Part shown: one piece after another, positions 7,639-15,952 of the stretch
Numbering within the stretch: position 1 is the first letter of the stretch
Layout of the letters: every line of letters starts with the position of its first letter
From: Mycobacterium colombiense
GTDB taxonomy: Bacteria > Actinomycetota > Actinomycetes > Mycobacteriales > Mycobacteriaceae
Length of the DNA: 54,215 nucleotides
Direction of reading: 5' to 3'
Assembly: GCF_003284935.1 (NCBI RefSeq)
Contig: NZ_QMEV01000035.1
Location: 1-54,215 of the forward strand
The notes under the pieces: generated by a model
Database searches by the model: none
What the model saw: the letters and a program-made list of their open reading frames with translations, nothing else
Told to the model about the DNA's origin: nothing
Translations under genes and position numbers: made by a program

Positions 7639-7737
7639 GCCCGCGCTGCGCGATGAAGAAATCACACATCGTCCGTCTTGTCTTTGCGCCTCGGTATCAT
7701 TCAACAACGACACTCAACTAGGTGCCTGGATAATCCC

Positions 7738-8148
7738 ATGAACATAATTCGCGTGAACTATCTGCCCCGCTTTGATTACGGGCACGATGCGGTGTTGCTG
7801 ACTCTGGACGGCCCTGGGCTCGACACTTTCCGCGCCGCACTCAACGACGCCATCCAGCGAGGGTCGTCGCGTTTGGAGCACGACAGCGTGACCCACGAAT
7901 TCGTCATCAGCGCCGGCGCAGCCGATATCACCCTTGACCCAACGCACGTCACTTGGCAACTTGACCCGGCCAAAGCGGACGAGATCTCCCTTGACCTAAC
8001 GGTTTTAAGCCAGAAGGGCCGCGCCGGCCATAACTACGTCGATATGTCGACACCTGCATCCACCCTCGTTGTGTCGCGCGACGAATACCTCGCAGTGACC
8101 TATCCCTGGATCGACCCGCCGGCACAAAGTCAAGGTACCCACGCCTAG
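7738..8148 (+). CDS. Hypothetical protein after the DUF4226 cassette
   Basis: A 136-residue acidic protein from ATG 7738 (MNIIRVNYLPRFDYGHDAVLL). A longer frame to 7678 is less likely. Strand-rich sequence with VTHEFVISAGAADITLD and a C-terminal VSRDEYLAVTYPWIDPP. No membrane segment. Its size, acidity and position after a putative effector pair suggest an immunity or chaperone protein, by analogy only. A 100-base gap separates it from the upstream gene. Confidence 0.55.
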   Translation: MNIIRVNYLPRFDYGHDAVLLTLDGPGLDTFRAALNDAIQRGSSRLEHDSVTHEFVISAGAADITLDPTHVTWQLDPAKADEISLDLTVLSQKGRAGHNYVDMSTPASTLVVSRDEYLAVTYPWIDPPAQSQGTHA

Positions 8149-8205
8149 GGCACGCTCCTGCGGCCTGCATTGGCTCCTCTCGGCCTGGGGGTCGAATGCC
8201 GTTCG

Positions 8206-8226
8206 GGCAGCGTTCTTTCCGCTGCC
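8206..8226. terminator. Hairpin between convergent genes
   Basis: GGCAGCG (8206-8212) and CGCTGCC (8220-8226) form a perfect seven-pair stem with a seven-base loop. It lies in the 140-base gap between the rightward gene ending at 8148 and the leftward gene ending at 8291, so it could terminate either. Confidence 0.5.
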
Positions 8227-8290
8227 GCCGCGCAACCATCATTCGCCTCACGGATGAGGTTACTGGGCGGCAAACCGGTGGTGTGGATGC

Positions 8291-8644
8291 TCAGGCGTGA
8301 GCAGCAGTCCAAGCGACGGCGAAGTAGCTCACCATCAATCCGACGCCGATCAGCAGTGGCGCGATTCTGTAGGTGGCTGCGTGCGGATGGCTTTTGTTGG
8401 TGTTGATGTAGATCAGCGGTGCTGCGATCAGCCACAGGATTACTGCGACGTACGAGGCGATATGCAGGGCGTAGAAATACAATCCGGCGGCGGCGAGGGT
8501 GAAAGTCACCACGAACCAGAATCCGACTCCGGCGGCGAGGCCCGTCCCCAGGAAGGCCACCCATTGGATGCGGTTCAATGCTGTCATTCTATTGCCTGAG
8601 TTCCTCAGTGCGAGTGGAGATTTCGCCACGGCCGCATCGCTCAC
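8291..8644 (-). CDS. Small integral membrane protein
   Basis: A 117-residue protein with three predicted membrane helices (about residues 27-52, 55-77 and 93-113) and a short polar N-terminus. It overlaps the preceding membrane-protein gene by ATGA (8641-8644). Together they follow the ESX-type effector at 8957-9934. The pairing of an effector with small membrane proteins suggests immunity or a secretion accessory role; the sequence itself shows no known family. Confidence 0.6.
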   Translation of the reverse strand: MSDAAVAKSPLALRNSGNRMTALNRIQWVAFLGTGLAAGVGFWFVVTFTLAAAGLYFYALHIASYVAVILWLIAAPLIYINTNKSHPHAATYRIAPLLIGVGLMVSYFAVAWTAAHA

Positions 8645-8946
8645 ACTTCATCCGACTCGGAGGTCTGATGAGTCATTGGTCCCACGTTGTTCGACGCTCT
8701 TTCGAGTACGAAAGTTCCTTTGCGTAGCGACCACCTGTAGATCCACAGGTTGAGCACGACGAGTACCGCCAGAACGTAGCTCGAGGGCGAGGGCTTTGTC
8801 GGAATCAGAAGAACCAGTACACAAGTGGCGACCCAGTAGATGTTCTGTCCCACTGTTGCCCAGATTCCGCGACGCATGACGACCGCAAGCAGAATGAAGT
8901 ACAACAGCACTGGCAAACTCCACCAATACTCACCCACGTTCTTCAT
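8641..8946 (-). CDS. Small integral membrane protein
   Basis: A 101-residue protein with three predicted membrane helices (about residues 8-24, 30-47 and 57-73) and a polar C-terminal tail. The ATG at 8946 lies ten bases past the effector stop. It is followed by the overlapping gene at 8291-8644. No family recognised. The three genes form one leftward unit headed by the effector. Confidence 0.6.
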   Translation of the reverse strand: MKNVGEYWWSLPVLLYFILLAVVMRRGIWATVGQNIYWVATCVLVLLIPTKPSPSSYVLAVLVVLNLWIYRWSLRKGTFVLERASNNVGPMTHQTSESDEV

Positions 8947-8956
8947 CGAGACGTCC

Positions 8957-9934
8957 TTAGGGCCCGGCGATCATGCTGGGCATGATGGGTCCAAGTCCTG
9001 AATTTCCGCCTGTAGCAGTGCCGTTGAGGAAGGAGAACTGGAAACCACAGTCGTCGGGCATGTAGTAGTGAATGCTGGGGTTCGCTGCCGACAGTGTCGC
9101 GATTTGCGGAAGAGTTATCGGCTCCCATGGACCTCGGTATGCCGGCGGGCTGATGCCTGAGAGGCCGCCGGTGTTGGTACCGCCCAGCTCGCCGGTGATC
9201 TCGTTGGGGGCTTTAGGGGCCCATGCCGGCCCGGCGATTGTGCCCTGCGTCCATTTTTGAGCCTCGTAGGTGTACTGCACCCATTGCTGCTGGTGGCCGT
9301 CAACGGGGTCAGTGCGGGTGTAGTGCGTGTAGTCCTCACCTGAGATGCGGAAGCGATATTGTTCTTGCAGGTAGGCGAACGGCGGAGCGTTGTCATCGGC
9401 CCATGTTTTGCCGCCGGGCGGATAGAAGCCTGTGGGGCCGCCCTCAAGCGAAGGGCCTTTCCAGGGGCGGTGTCCAGTCCAGGGCGGCGGCGGAGTTTTC
9501 CCCACGTAGGGCGGCGGGACGATGTCTTGCCAGTGACCGAATCGTTCGTCTCCCACAAAGGGATTCCTGGGGTCGATCGCGGGCTGGGGTTGGTCGGGGT
9601 CGTTCGCAGCGTCCTTGTTGTCGACGGGGCGGAACTCGTTGTCCAGTGCCTGCGCGCCGGTCTGGTCGGCCTTGGTGTAGGTGGCGCTGTGCTCAGTGAA
9701 GCGCTGCGAGTAGGTGTTGAAGTCGGCGACCTTGGCCTGGAGCGGGCCCTCGGCCTTGGCCAGGCCGGCGGCGATGCCCACCGCCGTGGGGTAGCCCATC
9801 GGCCCGTGAGTCTGCATGACCCGCTGTAGTTCGGTGACGGCCTGCGGTGAAATCTGCGCTGCACGCTGGGCCAGCTCAGAGTAGGCGTCAGCGAACCGCA
9901 ACAAGTCAGCCGGGTTGGCGTTTAGCTCCGCCAT
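8957..9934 (-). CDS. ESX-type secreted effector 1
   Basis: About 325 residues. The first roughly 90 residues (NANPADLLRFADAYSELAQR..., then HGPMGYPTAVGIAAGLAKAEG) are helical and nearly identical to the N-termini of the genes at 33000-33818 and 38844-40040. They match mycobacterial ESX secretion-associated proteins (WXG100-like superfamily). The rest is Pro-rich, then a Trp/Tyr-rich domain with two Asn-Gly-type turns and the end GPIMPSMIAGP, which I do not recognise. The start is taken at ATG 9934; GTG/ATG 9940 is possible. No ESX core genes are in the window, so export would depend on a system encoded elsewhere. The two membrane genes downstream may be immunity genes. Confidence 0.7.
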   Translation of the reverse strand: MAELNANPADLLRFADAYSELAQRAAQISPQAVTELQRVMQTHGPMGYPTAVGIAAGLAKAEGPLQAKVADFNTYSQRFTEHSATYTKADQTGAQALDNEFRPVDNKDAANDPDQPQPAIDPRNPFVGDERFGHWQDIVPPPYVGKTPPPPWTGHRPWKGPSLEGGPTGFYPPGGKTWADDNAPPFAYLQEQYRFRISGEDYTHYTRTDPVDGHQQQWVQYTYEAQKWTQGTIAGPAWAPKAPNEITGELGGTNTGGLSGISPPAYRGPWEPITLPQIATLSAANPSIHYYMPDDCGFQFSFLNGTATGGNSGLGPIMPSMIAGP

Positions 9935-10112
9935 GTCCACCCCCCCATGGTGTCTTTGCCCGCGGCCGTGTCTGCGCTCGGGCCGGCTTCAGCCTACTGC
10001 GCGCTTTGGACAGGGTAAACCGCTGACCATCGGCGGTTGAGGCGCACGTCGCGGGCCACGTCCCACAGCAGATGCGGTGCTGCACTGCCTTTGCCTGCAG
10101 CAGCGCGCCGAG

Positions 10113-11042
10113 TCAGAGTTGGTTGGTCCCGTCCGTCGACGGAATGGCAGCGAGCCGGGCCAGCACGTCGTCTGCGGTGTGTGTGATGGTGCGAACGTCG
10201 CGGTGGTGCAGGTCGTGGTCGGCGCATACCGCCCGTTTGGAATCTCTCTTGTCGTAGAGACGGTGCAAGATCTCGGCGAGCTGCGTGGTGGGCAGCTCGC
10301 CGATCTTGCGCACGTCGCTGTTCTGCTCGCGTATGACTGCGGCGATGGATTCCCACCAGAGCCGCCGCTCGGCCTCGGATCGCGGGCCGCTGCTGACAGT
10401 GCCGGCGGCCGGCGAGAGCGGCACTGTCGCACCAGCCGGCGTCTCGATACCCTCACCGCCGTTACGTGGGGAGGCCAGGGTCAGCAACGCCAACGTCGAG
10501 CAGATCAGCGACATGTCGACCCCGATCGGCCACAGCCACGCCGTACCTGCGCTCATACCGACCAAGATCATGAGGTTCCGCAGAGACACGAACGACATCG
10601 CGAACGCACAGCCGGCGACACCCGCCATCAGCAGCAGCGCAGCGCCCAGCACGGCGGCGTCGACGCGGCGGTAGCCGTGTCGACGGTTCTTGATCAGTAG
10701 AGCCACCGAATGCGTCGACCCGAGCAGGATCGCGGGCGGAACGGCGGCCGCGATCGAGGCCAGCAGCTTCAAGTGGGGAGCCGGCGCAGTCATCCACGCA
10801 TGAATCACGTTGCCGCCGATGGAAACCACGGTGGCGAACAGCAACCACATCCAGAAAAACCACACTGCGTGGCGCCGGGTGTCGTCGGGTTTGACGACAT
10901 CGCTTTGGGCGAGGGTCCGCGACGGCTTCGCCTCGAGCGCAAGCTCCGCGGGCGCCGGTCCTGGCCACGACGAAGCGGACCGCAGGTGCTCGGCGGTGTC
11001 TGCCCCGTTACGGGCCGGAGCATCGTTATCAAGCACTGTCAT
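10113..11042 (-). CDS. DUF2637 membrane protein
   Basis: A 309-residue protein. Residues 1-58 are polar. Four predicted membrane helices follow (about residues 63-82, 92-112, 126-147 and 154-185). The ATVVSIGGNVIHAW segment and the IAAAVPPAILLGSTH segment are hallmarks of DUF2637 proteins, which are common on actinomycete plasmids and integrative elements. The cytoplasmic tail contains HDLHHRDVRTITH. Function unknown; the family often accompanies conjugation or replication genes. Leftward, with palindromes upstream at about 11101-11148. The 9940-10112 gap shows nothing clear. Confidence 0.8.
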   Translation of the reverse strand: MTVLDNDAPARNGADTAEHLRSASSWPGPAPAELALEAKPSRTLAQSDVVKPDDTRRHAVWFFWMWLLFATVVSIGGNVIHAWMTAPAPHLKLLASIAAAVPPAILLGSTHSVALLIKNRRHGYRRVDAAVLGAALLLMAGVAGCAFAMSFVSLRNLMILVGMSAGTAWLWPIGVDMSLICSTLALLTLASPRNGGEGIETPAGATVPLSPAAGTVSSGPRSEAERRLWWESIAAVIREQNSDVRKIGELPTTQLAEILHRLYDKRDSKRAVCADHDLHHRDVRTITHTADDVLARLAAIPSTDGTNQL

Positions 11043-11100
11043 GGGGTTTCTCAGTTCTCGTTATTCCGTCTCTGGGGTGACACCTGAGGGGTACAACGCC

Positions 11101-11148
11101 GCGGACGACATTGTCCGCGCTCGGAATCAGCTGTAGCACAATCTGATT
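11101..11148. promoter_or_regulatory. Two inverted repeats upstream of the DUF2637 gene
   Basis: GCGGAC-N6-GTCCGC at 11101-11118 and AATCAG-N12-CTGATT at 11125-11148 lie 60-105 bases upstream of the DUF2637 start, inside the 300-base gap between DUF2637 and DnaB. They could be operators or, for the first, a terminator for the DnaB transcript. The rest of the gap shows no coding signal. Confidence 0.35.
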
Positions 11149-11341
11149 AGTTGACCGCAGCCTTGCCTGGCCGGATGGTAACAGCCCGAACGGACACCGT
11201 CGATGGATAGCGCACCTGGTGGGGATAACGCGGCTCAGTCCTGTGCCGCTTCGGCCCTGCACTGGCCGCGATGGAGTTCGATGTGACCACCTTCAATGAG
11301 CCTTTCGCCCGTCGTGGTCGTCGAAGACCACCACCACGAAC

Positions 11342-12736
11342 TCAGCTGCGGGCCAGGTCGCGAAAACTTGACATGTGCAGGGTGCTCGCGACTGTCAAAG
11401 TTCTTGGGGCGGGCCCATTTCGTTGTTTGGCGACGATCAGGTCCGCCTCGCCTCCTCGGGGGCTGTCCCGATCGTAGGCGTCGGGCCTGTGAATGAGGAT
11501 GACCATGTCGGCGTCCTGCTCCAATTGACCGGTCTCGCGTAGGTCAGAGAGTTGGGGGATTTTGTCGGTGCGTTGTTCGGGCCCGCGGTTGAGCTGGCTG
11601 ACGGCGACGACCGGCACATCGAGTTCTTTGGCCATCAGCTTGAGGCTGCGGGAAAATTCGGCCACTTCGGTCTGGCGGGATTCGACACGCTTGCCTGAGG
11701 TCATCAGCTGCAGATAGTCCACCACGATCAGCTGTAGGTCGGTCTTTTGTTTGAGCCGGCGGGCTTTGGCGCGGATCTCCATCATGGTCAGGTTGGGTGA
11801 ATCATCGATATACAGTGGAGCGTCGGTGATTTCGCCCATGCGGCGCGCCATTTTGGTCCAATCGTCATCACTGAGACGTCCAGAGCGCATGTCGGCCAAC
11901 TTGATCCGCGCTTCGGCCGACAGCAGCCGCATCACGATCTCTGACTTGCTCATCTCAAGGCTGAAGATGACGCTGGCCCTGTTGTGGTGGATGGAGCAGG
12001 ATCGCATGAAATCCATTGCCAGAGTGGATTTGCCTTGGCCGGGCCTGCCCGCCACGATGACCATCTGTCCACCGTGTAGACCGGTGGTGAGGTCGTCGAG
12101 CTCGGCGAATCCAGTGGGAACACCGCGGGTCAGTCCGCCGCGGGACTGGATGGCGTCGATCTCGTCCATGGTGTCTTGGATGAGATCGCCCAGCGGCGCA
12201 TAGTCCTGGGAGGCGCGGTCTTCGGTGACGTCATAGACCTCGGCTTGGGCCCGATCGACTACCTCGGCGATGTCAGCGCCGTCCGCGCCGGCGTAGCCGT
12301 ACTGCACCACCCGGGTGCCGGCTTGCACCAGGCGGCGCAGCACGGCCTTTTCGGCGACGATGCCGGCGTAGTAGCCGGCGTTGGCCGCGGTGGGCACCGC
12401 GGAGATCAGCGTGTGCAGATACGGCGCACCGCCGACCCGGGCTAGCAGGCTGCGCCGGTCGAGCTCGGCGGCCACCATTACCGCGTCGGCGGGCTCGCCG
12501 CGGCCGTACAGGTCCAGGATCACGTCGTAGATGCTCTGGTGGGCTGGCCGGTAGAAGTCAACCGGGCGCAGCCTTTCCAGCACGTCGGCGATCGCATCCT
12601 TGCTCAACAGCATCCCGCCCAGCACCGACTGCTCGGCGTCGAGGTCCTGCGGGGGCTGGCGCCGATCGTCGAGCTCGGTGTAAGCCTGCAGCCGCTGGCG
12701 GGCGCGGGTCGGTGTGGGCATCTCGAGATCGGTCAT
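11342..12736 (-). CDS. dnaB: Replicative DNA helicase, DnaB family
   Basis: A 464-residue hexameric 5'-3' replicative helicase. The N-terminal domain (about residues 28-130) begins QDLDAEQSVLGGMLL. The RecA-like domain has Walker A GRPGQGKST (230-238), the switch segment FSLEMSK, Walker B LIVVDYLQL (Asp340), and RETGQLEQDAD with the C-terminal QRNG element. The start ATG 12736 overlaps the stop of the initiator gene (ATGA at 12733-12736), so initiator and helicase are made together. A standard chromosomal helicase would be a little longer at the N-terminus. This is an element-encoded copy for its own replication. Confidence 0.92.
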   Translation of the reverse strand: MTDLEMPTPTRARQRLQAYTELDDRRQPPQDLDAEQSVLGGMLLSKDAIADVLERLRPVDFYRPAHQSIYDVILDLYGRGEPADAVMVAAELDRRSLLARVGGAPYLHTLISAVPTAANAGYYAGIVAEKAVLRRLVQAGTRVVQYGYAGADGADIAEVVDRAQAEVYDVTEDRASQDYAPLGDLIQDTMDEIDAIQSRGGLTRGVPTGFAELDDLTTGLHGGQMVIVAGRPGQGKSTLAMDFMRSCSIHHNRASVIFSLEMSKSEIVMRLLSAEARIKLADMRSGRLSDDDWTKMARRMGEITDAPLYIDDSPNLTMMEIRAKARRLKQKTDLQLIVVDYLQLMTSGKRVESRQTEVAEFSRSLKLMAKELDVPVVAVSQLNRGPEQRTDKIPQLSDLRETGQLEQDADMVILIHRPDAYDRDSPRGGEADLIVAKQRNGPAPRTLTVASTLHMSSFRDLARS

Positions 12737-13974
12737 GCGGCCACCCACTGGGCGCCGTCGTGATCCTCGTCGCGGTCGCCGGCGAGTTCGGCCGCGATCA
12801 CGGGCCAGCACTGATCACACACCATCGATTTCAGCGGCAGTTCGGGGCGCATGGTGGCGCGGTGTGAACCGCACAGCATGCACTGGCAGCCTCCGCTGAT
12901 CGCCAGGTCCATCAGCAGGTCGGTGTCGATAGCGGATGGAGCCGCAATGTCTTCGACCGCAACGGGTTCCGCTGTCAACTGGGCTACGGTTTCGTGCGCC
13001 CAGCGGGTCAAGGCCGCCGCCAAAGGCATCTGCGGGAACAACCGATGGGCCCGCCGTCCCGCCGCGGCCAGCGCGGCGATCGGGTCCACGGGACGGCCGA
13101 ATTTCACCTCGTGTGCCTTGAGGAGCTCGGCGCGGCCGGCGGGGCTGGTGACCGCGGCCACTTGGGCATACCAGTGCGCAGTGGTGCGTTCCTGTTCCTG
13201 GCGGGCCTGGCGTTGGGCCCGCTGCTCCCAGGCGCGTTGCAAGGGGCGCAGCCGGGGTCCGGCACCGGGCACGTTGTGGTGCAGCCGCCACAGCGCGAGG
13301 CGCCAGGGCCGCTGCAGGTCCGCCGGCATCGGCCGGTGCAGCTTGTCGAGGATCTGATCGGGCAACCACCCTGCGGCCAGCCGGTTTTGGATCTGCGCAC
13401 CCAGCATGAACCTCAGGTGCTTGGGCAGCCGTGCCAGCACCTCGGGCAAGCCGGCCAGCACCTGGCGCAGTTCGTCGGTGGATACCTCGACCTCAACCGG
13501 TCGGGAGCTGTCGGGCTGCTCGTCGTTGCGGGGGGTAGGGGGGTAGAGAGATTGGTTCTTATAAGGAAGGCGCCGCGAAAAGGTGACCGAATCGGGCTCG
13601 CAGTGGCTGCCCGAGGTGATGACCCGGCCGTCGCGATCCCGGGCGAGCACGGCGATATCACCGGTGAATTGGTCGTTGATCGCCACCAGTGCGCGGGTGT
13701 TGCGGCCTTGGGCTGCCCGATAGACGATCAGCCCGTCGGCTGCCAACGCCGCTAGCGCGCGCCCGACGGTTTTGAGGTCGTAGCGTCGGCCGCCGCCGGC
13801 GGCGATGAGCTCGACGAGTTGTCCGAGTGCTACCCGGTCGTCGGTGATTCGGCTCCAGCCGCACAGCAGCTTGAGTACCGCGGTCAGGACGTGGCGTCGG
13901 GCGCCTCGCAGGCCAAGCTGGGCAGCGTGTGTTTCGACACGGCCGCGCACCATTTCGGCGTCGGAAAACGTCAC
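12733..13974 (-). CDS. Probable replication initiator / helicase-loading protein
   Basis: About 413 residues from GTG 13974. The frame runs further upstream, but the third-position GC bias stops there and a predicted sRNA promoter lies beyond. Residues about 8-110 form a winged helix (RRHVLTAVLKLLCGWSRI, then DLKTVGRALAALAADGLIVY). The middle is Arg-rich and helical. The C-terminus has a four-Cys zinc site (CQCMLCGSH and MVCDQCWP). Position directly before dnaB with overlap, and a winged helix plus zinc ribbon, suit an initiator that binds an origin and delivers the helicase; this is inference. A 21-codon ORF (14036-13971) ends at the start codon as GTGA and may couple translation. Confidence 0.6.
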   Translation of the reverse strand: MTFSDAEMVRGRVETHAAQLGLRGARRHVLTAVLKLLCGWSRITDDRVALGQLVELIAAGGGRRYDLKTVGRALAALAADGLIVYRAAQGRNTRALVAINDQFTGDIAVLARDRDGRVITSGSHCEPDSVTFSRRLPYKNQSLYPPTPRNDEQPDSSRPVEVEVSTDELRQVLAGLPEVLARLPKHLRFMLGAQIQNRLAAGWLPDQILDKLHRPMPADLQRPWRLALWRLHHNVPGAGPRLRPLQRAWEQRAQRQARQEQERTTAHWYAQVAAVTSPAGRAELLKAHEVKFGRPVDPIAALAAAGRRAHRLFPQMPLAAALTRWAHETVAQLTAEPVAVEDIAAPSAIDTDLLMDLAISGGCQCMLCGSHRATMRPELPLKSMVCDQCWPVIAAELAGDRDEDHDGAQWVAA

Positions 13975-14090
13975 CCGCTGTCGATGCCGGCAAACTTCCT
14001 GCGGCCGGCCTCCGCCGCGCCGGCGCGCGCCGACATGTGGCGTCTTTGAGCAGTTCAGACGGTGTTTCTGCGACACTTCGCCTGAATACG

Positions 14091-14120
14091 TTGAATTGTG
14101 TCCTGGGTAGGAGCTACCCT
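14091..14120 (+). promoter_or_regulatory. Plus-strand sRNA promoter with palindromic operator
   Basis: -35 TTGAAT (14091-14096), 18-base spacer, -10 TACCCT (14115-14120). The palindrome GGGTAG-gag-CTACCC (14105-14119) overlaps the -10. The same arrangement with identical spacing occurs at 22123-22152. The two sites are unrelated outside the control elements, so conservation suggests a shared regulator. Confidence 0.6.
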
Positions 14121-14126
14121 GGGAAC

Positions 14127-14270
14127 TACTTGTCACGCAGTTCTCCCTGTTCAGCACGGGGACCGAGATTCGAAGTTGGCGCTTCGGACCTCACGAAACT
14201 CGGAGTTGGCGCTCCGAATTCGACCTTCTGATCGATTCCCAGATCCCCCTTCCGGGGGGTTTCTGTTTTC
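14127..14270 (+). ncRNA. Predicted small RNA 1, about 144 nt
   Basis: Transcription from the promoter at 14091 would begin near 14127. The RNA has two copies of one hairpin, CGAAG-TTGGCG-CTTCG (14171-14186) and CGGAG-TTGGCG-CTCCG (14201-14216), 30 bases apart with the same loop. It ends in a strong intrinsic terminator, CCCCC-ttcc-GGGGG (14245-14258) followed by a T-rich tract. A paralogue with the same promoter, a related hairpin and an almost identical terminator lies at 22159-22270. It runs opposite to the initiator/dnaB operon; if that operon is transcribed from upstream, this RNA is antisense to its leader and could control copy number. No known RNA family is recognised. Confidence 0.6.
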
Positions 14271-14422
14271 TGGTCCCGCTATTTTTTTGTGGCGTCTCTC
14301 CCCTGGTGTTCGGGGATGTTGGGCGGCTATTGCCTCCTTTCCGGCGTGGCTTCCTGATCCGAGTCGTCGGCTTCATCCGACCATGCCTTTGACCGATGAA
14401 GGCGGACCGACACGAACTTTCC

Positions 14423-14607
14423 TGTTTGCTGGCTCTAGCTCGGCGTCATATGGGCGCTCGGAGTCGCTGAAATCGTGTTTGCTGAGCTGCCCCCACCGAC
14501 GATTTGCCAAATAAAATCGCTGGTAGAGCACCATTTCTACGCATTGTTTGCTGGCGGCCGACCGGCGGCACCGAAGGGCTCCACGCCCTCGAAACCGTGT
14601 TTGCTGG
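14423..14607 (+). repeat. Four spaced TGTTTGCTG repeats, candidate origin iterons
   Basis: TGTTTGCTG(G/A) occurs at 14423, 14476, 14545 and 14598 in the same orientation, spaced 53, 69 and 53 bases. The second and fourth share the longer core GAAAYCGTGTTTGCTG. Between them lies an A/T-rich patch around 14510-14520 with ATTTG-C-CAAAT. The block lies in the 570-base noncoding region between the leftward operon and the initiator/dnaB genes, a natural place for an origin. They could instead be operators. Confidence 0.5.
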
Positions 14608-14732
14608 CGCGCTAGCCCCTCCATGGGCGTGGGGAAAAGCCCAGGTCGGCCCCGGTTGTCGGGCCGGACAACCGGGACCCCAACCGCCTGGTGCTAACTG
14701 TTGCAAGCGCCAGCTGTTGGGTCGGGCGCAGA

Positions 14733-14993
14733 TCACGCGGTGGCCTTGGTCAGCTCGGCGCCGAGCGCTAGGTCGACGCCGCTGCCGACGCGTACCGACC
14801 ACCCGGCGTCGGTCATCTGCTGTCGCAGAAGGGGGTCGGGTTCGAGCAGGGCCATGGCCGTCGCGGGCTCTGTAGCCTGATCACTGCGATACCAGGCGTA
14901 CGGGTAGCCAGCGGGATCACAGACGACCCAGCCACGATGGCCGGACGGTCGTCCTTTGGTGGCCGCACCGTCAGCGCTCTTGGCGGATGACAT
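14733..14993 (-). CDS. Hypothetical protein
   Basis: An 86-residue protein starting MSSAKSADGAATKGRPSGHRG. A GWVVCDPAGYPYAWYRSDQAT core is followed by a helix and ends near EQLTKATA-like residues. No family recognised. It is the last gene of the long leftward operon, 49 bases after the zinc-finger gene, with GAAAGGAG upstream of its ATG. The DNA beyond its stop is noncoding. Confidence 0.6.
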   Translation of the reverse strand: MSSAKSADGAATKGRPSGHRGWVVCDPAGYPYAWYRSDQATEPATAMALLEPDPLLRQQMTDAGWSVRVGSGVDLALGAELTKATA

Positions 14994-15041
14994 GAGAACT
15001 CCTTTCCGATTTCAGCTGCACCCCTGCCGGGTGCGGGAACC

Positions 15042-15779
15042 TCAGAGCCGAGGGGGCATCGACAATGCGCGCCCCGGCGGCTCGGCATCGCTGCCGTCGG
15101 CAACATCCACGCCGTAGTGGTGGGCCAGGGTGATCAGCACCGAACACGGGGCGCCGACGACACACTCACCGGTCGGCACGCCCTCGCGCTCCCCCGCCCA
15201 CGGCCCAGCACTGAACGTGCACTCGGCGCAGACCACGGCAGAGTCGGGACAGCACAGGGTCTCCTCGCCATGGGCCGTTGCAGCGCTCGAGCTCTCGTTG
15301 CAGGCCTGGCAGACCATGACCACGGGGCGGTGCCGGGCCGCGTGTGCGAGCAGATCCGAACGATGCCCAGGCTCACCAGCTCGCCCGGGCGGGGCATCAG
15401 CCAGAATCGCCACGAAGATGCGCCGCAGCAGATCGGGGTAGCCACCCGCGGTGGCGGCGATGACATCGCGATGCGCGCCATCAGGGAGGTAGTGCGCGAT
15501 TTCTTGTTCCACTGTGCCTCGGCTCAACGCCACCACCCAGCCGCACCGCTCGCAGCGCCGCGAGGCCAGCCAACGGCTGCCGTAGGTGAAGGGGCCTAAC
15601 CGCGTGGCGATGTGGTTGCAGCGTTGTCCACACACTGCATAGATTTCGGGCCGGTAGCATTCTTCGACAGCCGCCGCCACGCGAGGCCCGAAAACGGCGA
15701 CATCCACCGCGTGCCAACGCGACTGAAATCCATCGCTGGCCGCCGCGATGGCAAACCGCGATTCGCCATAGCCACTCAT
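15042..15779 (-). CDS. Multi-Cys hypothetical protein
   Basis: A 245-residue protein from ATG 15779. Several Cys pairs are visible: CGQRCNH, RRCERCGW, VCQAC and LCCPDSAVVCAEC. These suggest two or three zinc sites. The central part is helical (LLRRIFVAILADAP). The start overlaps the stop of a 58-residue ORF (ATGA). It sits directly downstream of the helicase and nuclease genes and may be a DNA-binding partner of them; function is not known. A longer frame to 15998 is Arg/Cys-rich and overlaps the helicase, so it was rejected. Confidence 0.6.
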   Translation of the reverse strand: MSGYGESRFAIAAASDGFQSRWHAVDVAVFGPRVAAAVEECYRPEIYAVCGQRCNHIATRLGPFTYGSRWLASRRCERCGWVVALSRGTVEQEIAHYLPDGAHRDVIAATAGGYPDLLRRIFVAILADAPPGRAGEPGHRSDLLAHAARHRPVVMVCQACNESSSAATAHGEETLCCPDSAVVCAECTFSAGPWAGEREGVPTGECVVGAPCSVLITLAHHYGVDVADGSDAEPPGRALSMPPRL

Positions 15780-15952
15780 CGGGTCACCGTCGCAGTGTCG
15801 GCGGCATCGGCGGCAACTGCGCCGGCACCGGACGGCGGCGACAGCCAACGCGGATCGACCTCGACCCCGCCCTGCTGAGCTCGCGCAGTGACCAATTGCC
15901 GACGACGCTGCGCGGCAACCGTATTCACCGAAGCCCCATCGTGCTGTCTCAC
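15776..15952 (-). CDS. Small protein, 58 residues, coupled on both sides
   Basis: GTG 15952 overlaps the helicase stop (GTGA), and its own TGA overlaps the next ATG (ATGA at 15776-15779). This 58-codon frame fills the gap between two genes exactly, which strongly suggests it is translated. It begins VRQHDGASVNTVAAQRRR and contains VEVDPRWLSPPSGAGA. Third codon positions are GC-rich. No family recognised. Confidence 0.6.
   Translation of the reverse strand: MRQHDGASVNTVAAQRRRQLVTARAQQGGVEVDPRWLSPPSGAGAVAADAADTATVTR

Noticed and set aside
14423..14607. Spaced repeats as a CRISPR array
   Set aside because: Repeats are only nine to ten bases and spacing is irregular, so they cannot be CRISPR repeats; no cas genes are present. 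No other CRISPR-like array was seen.
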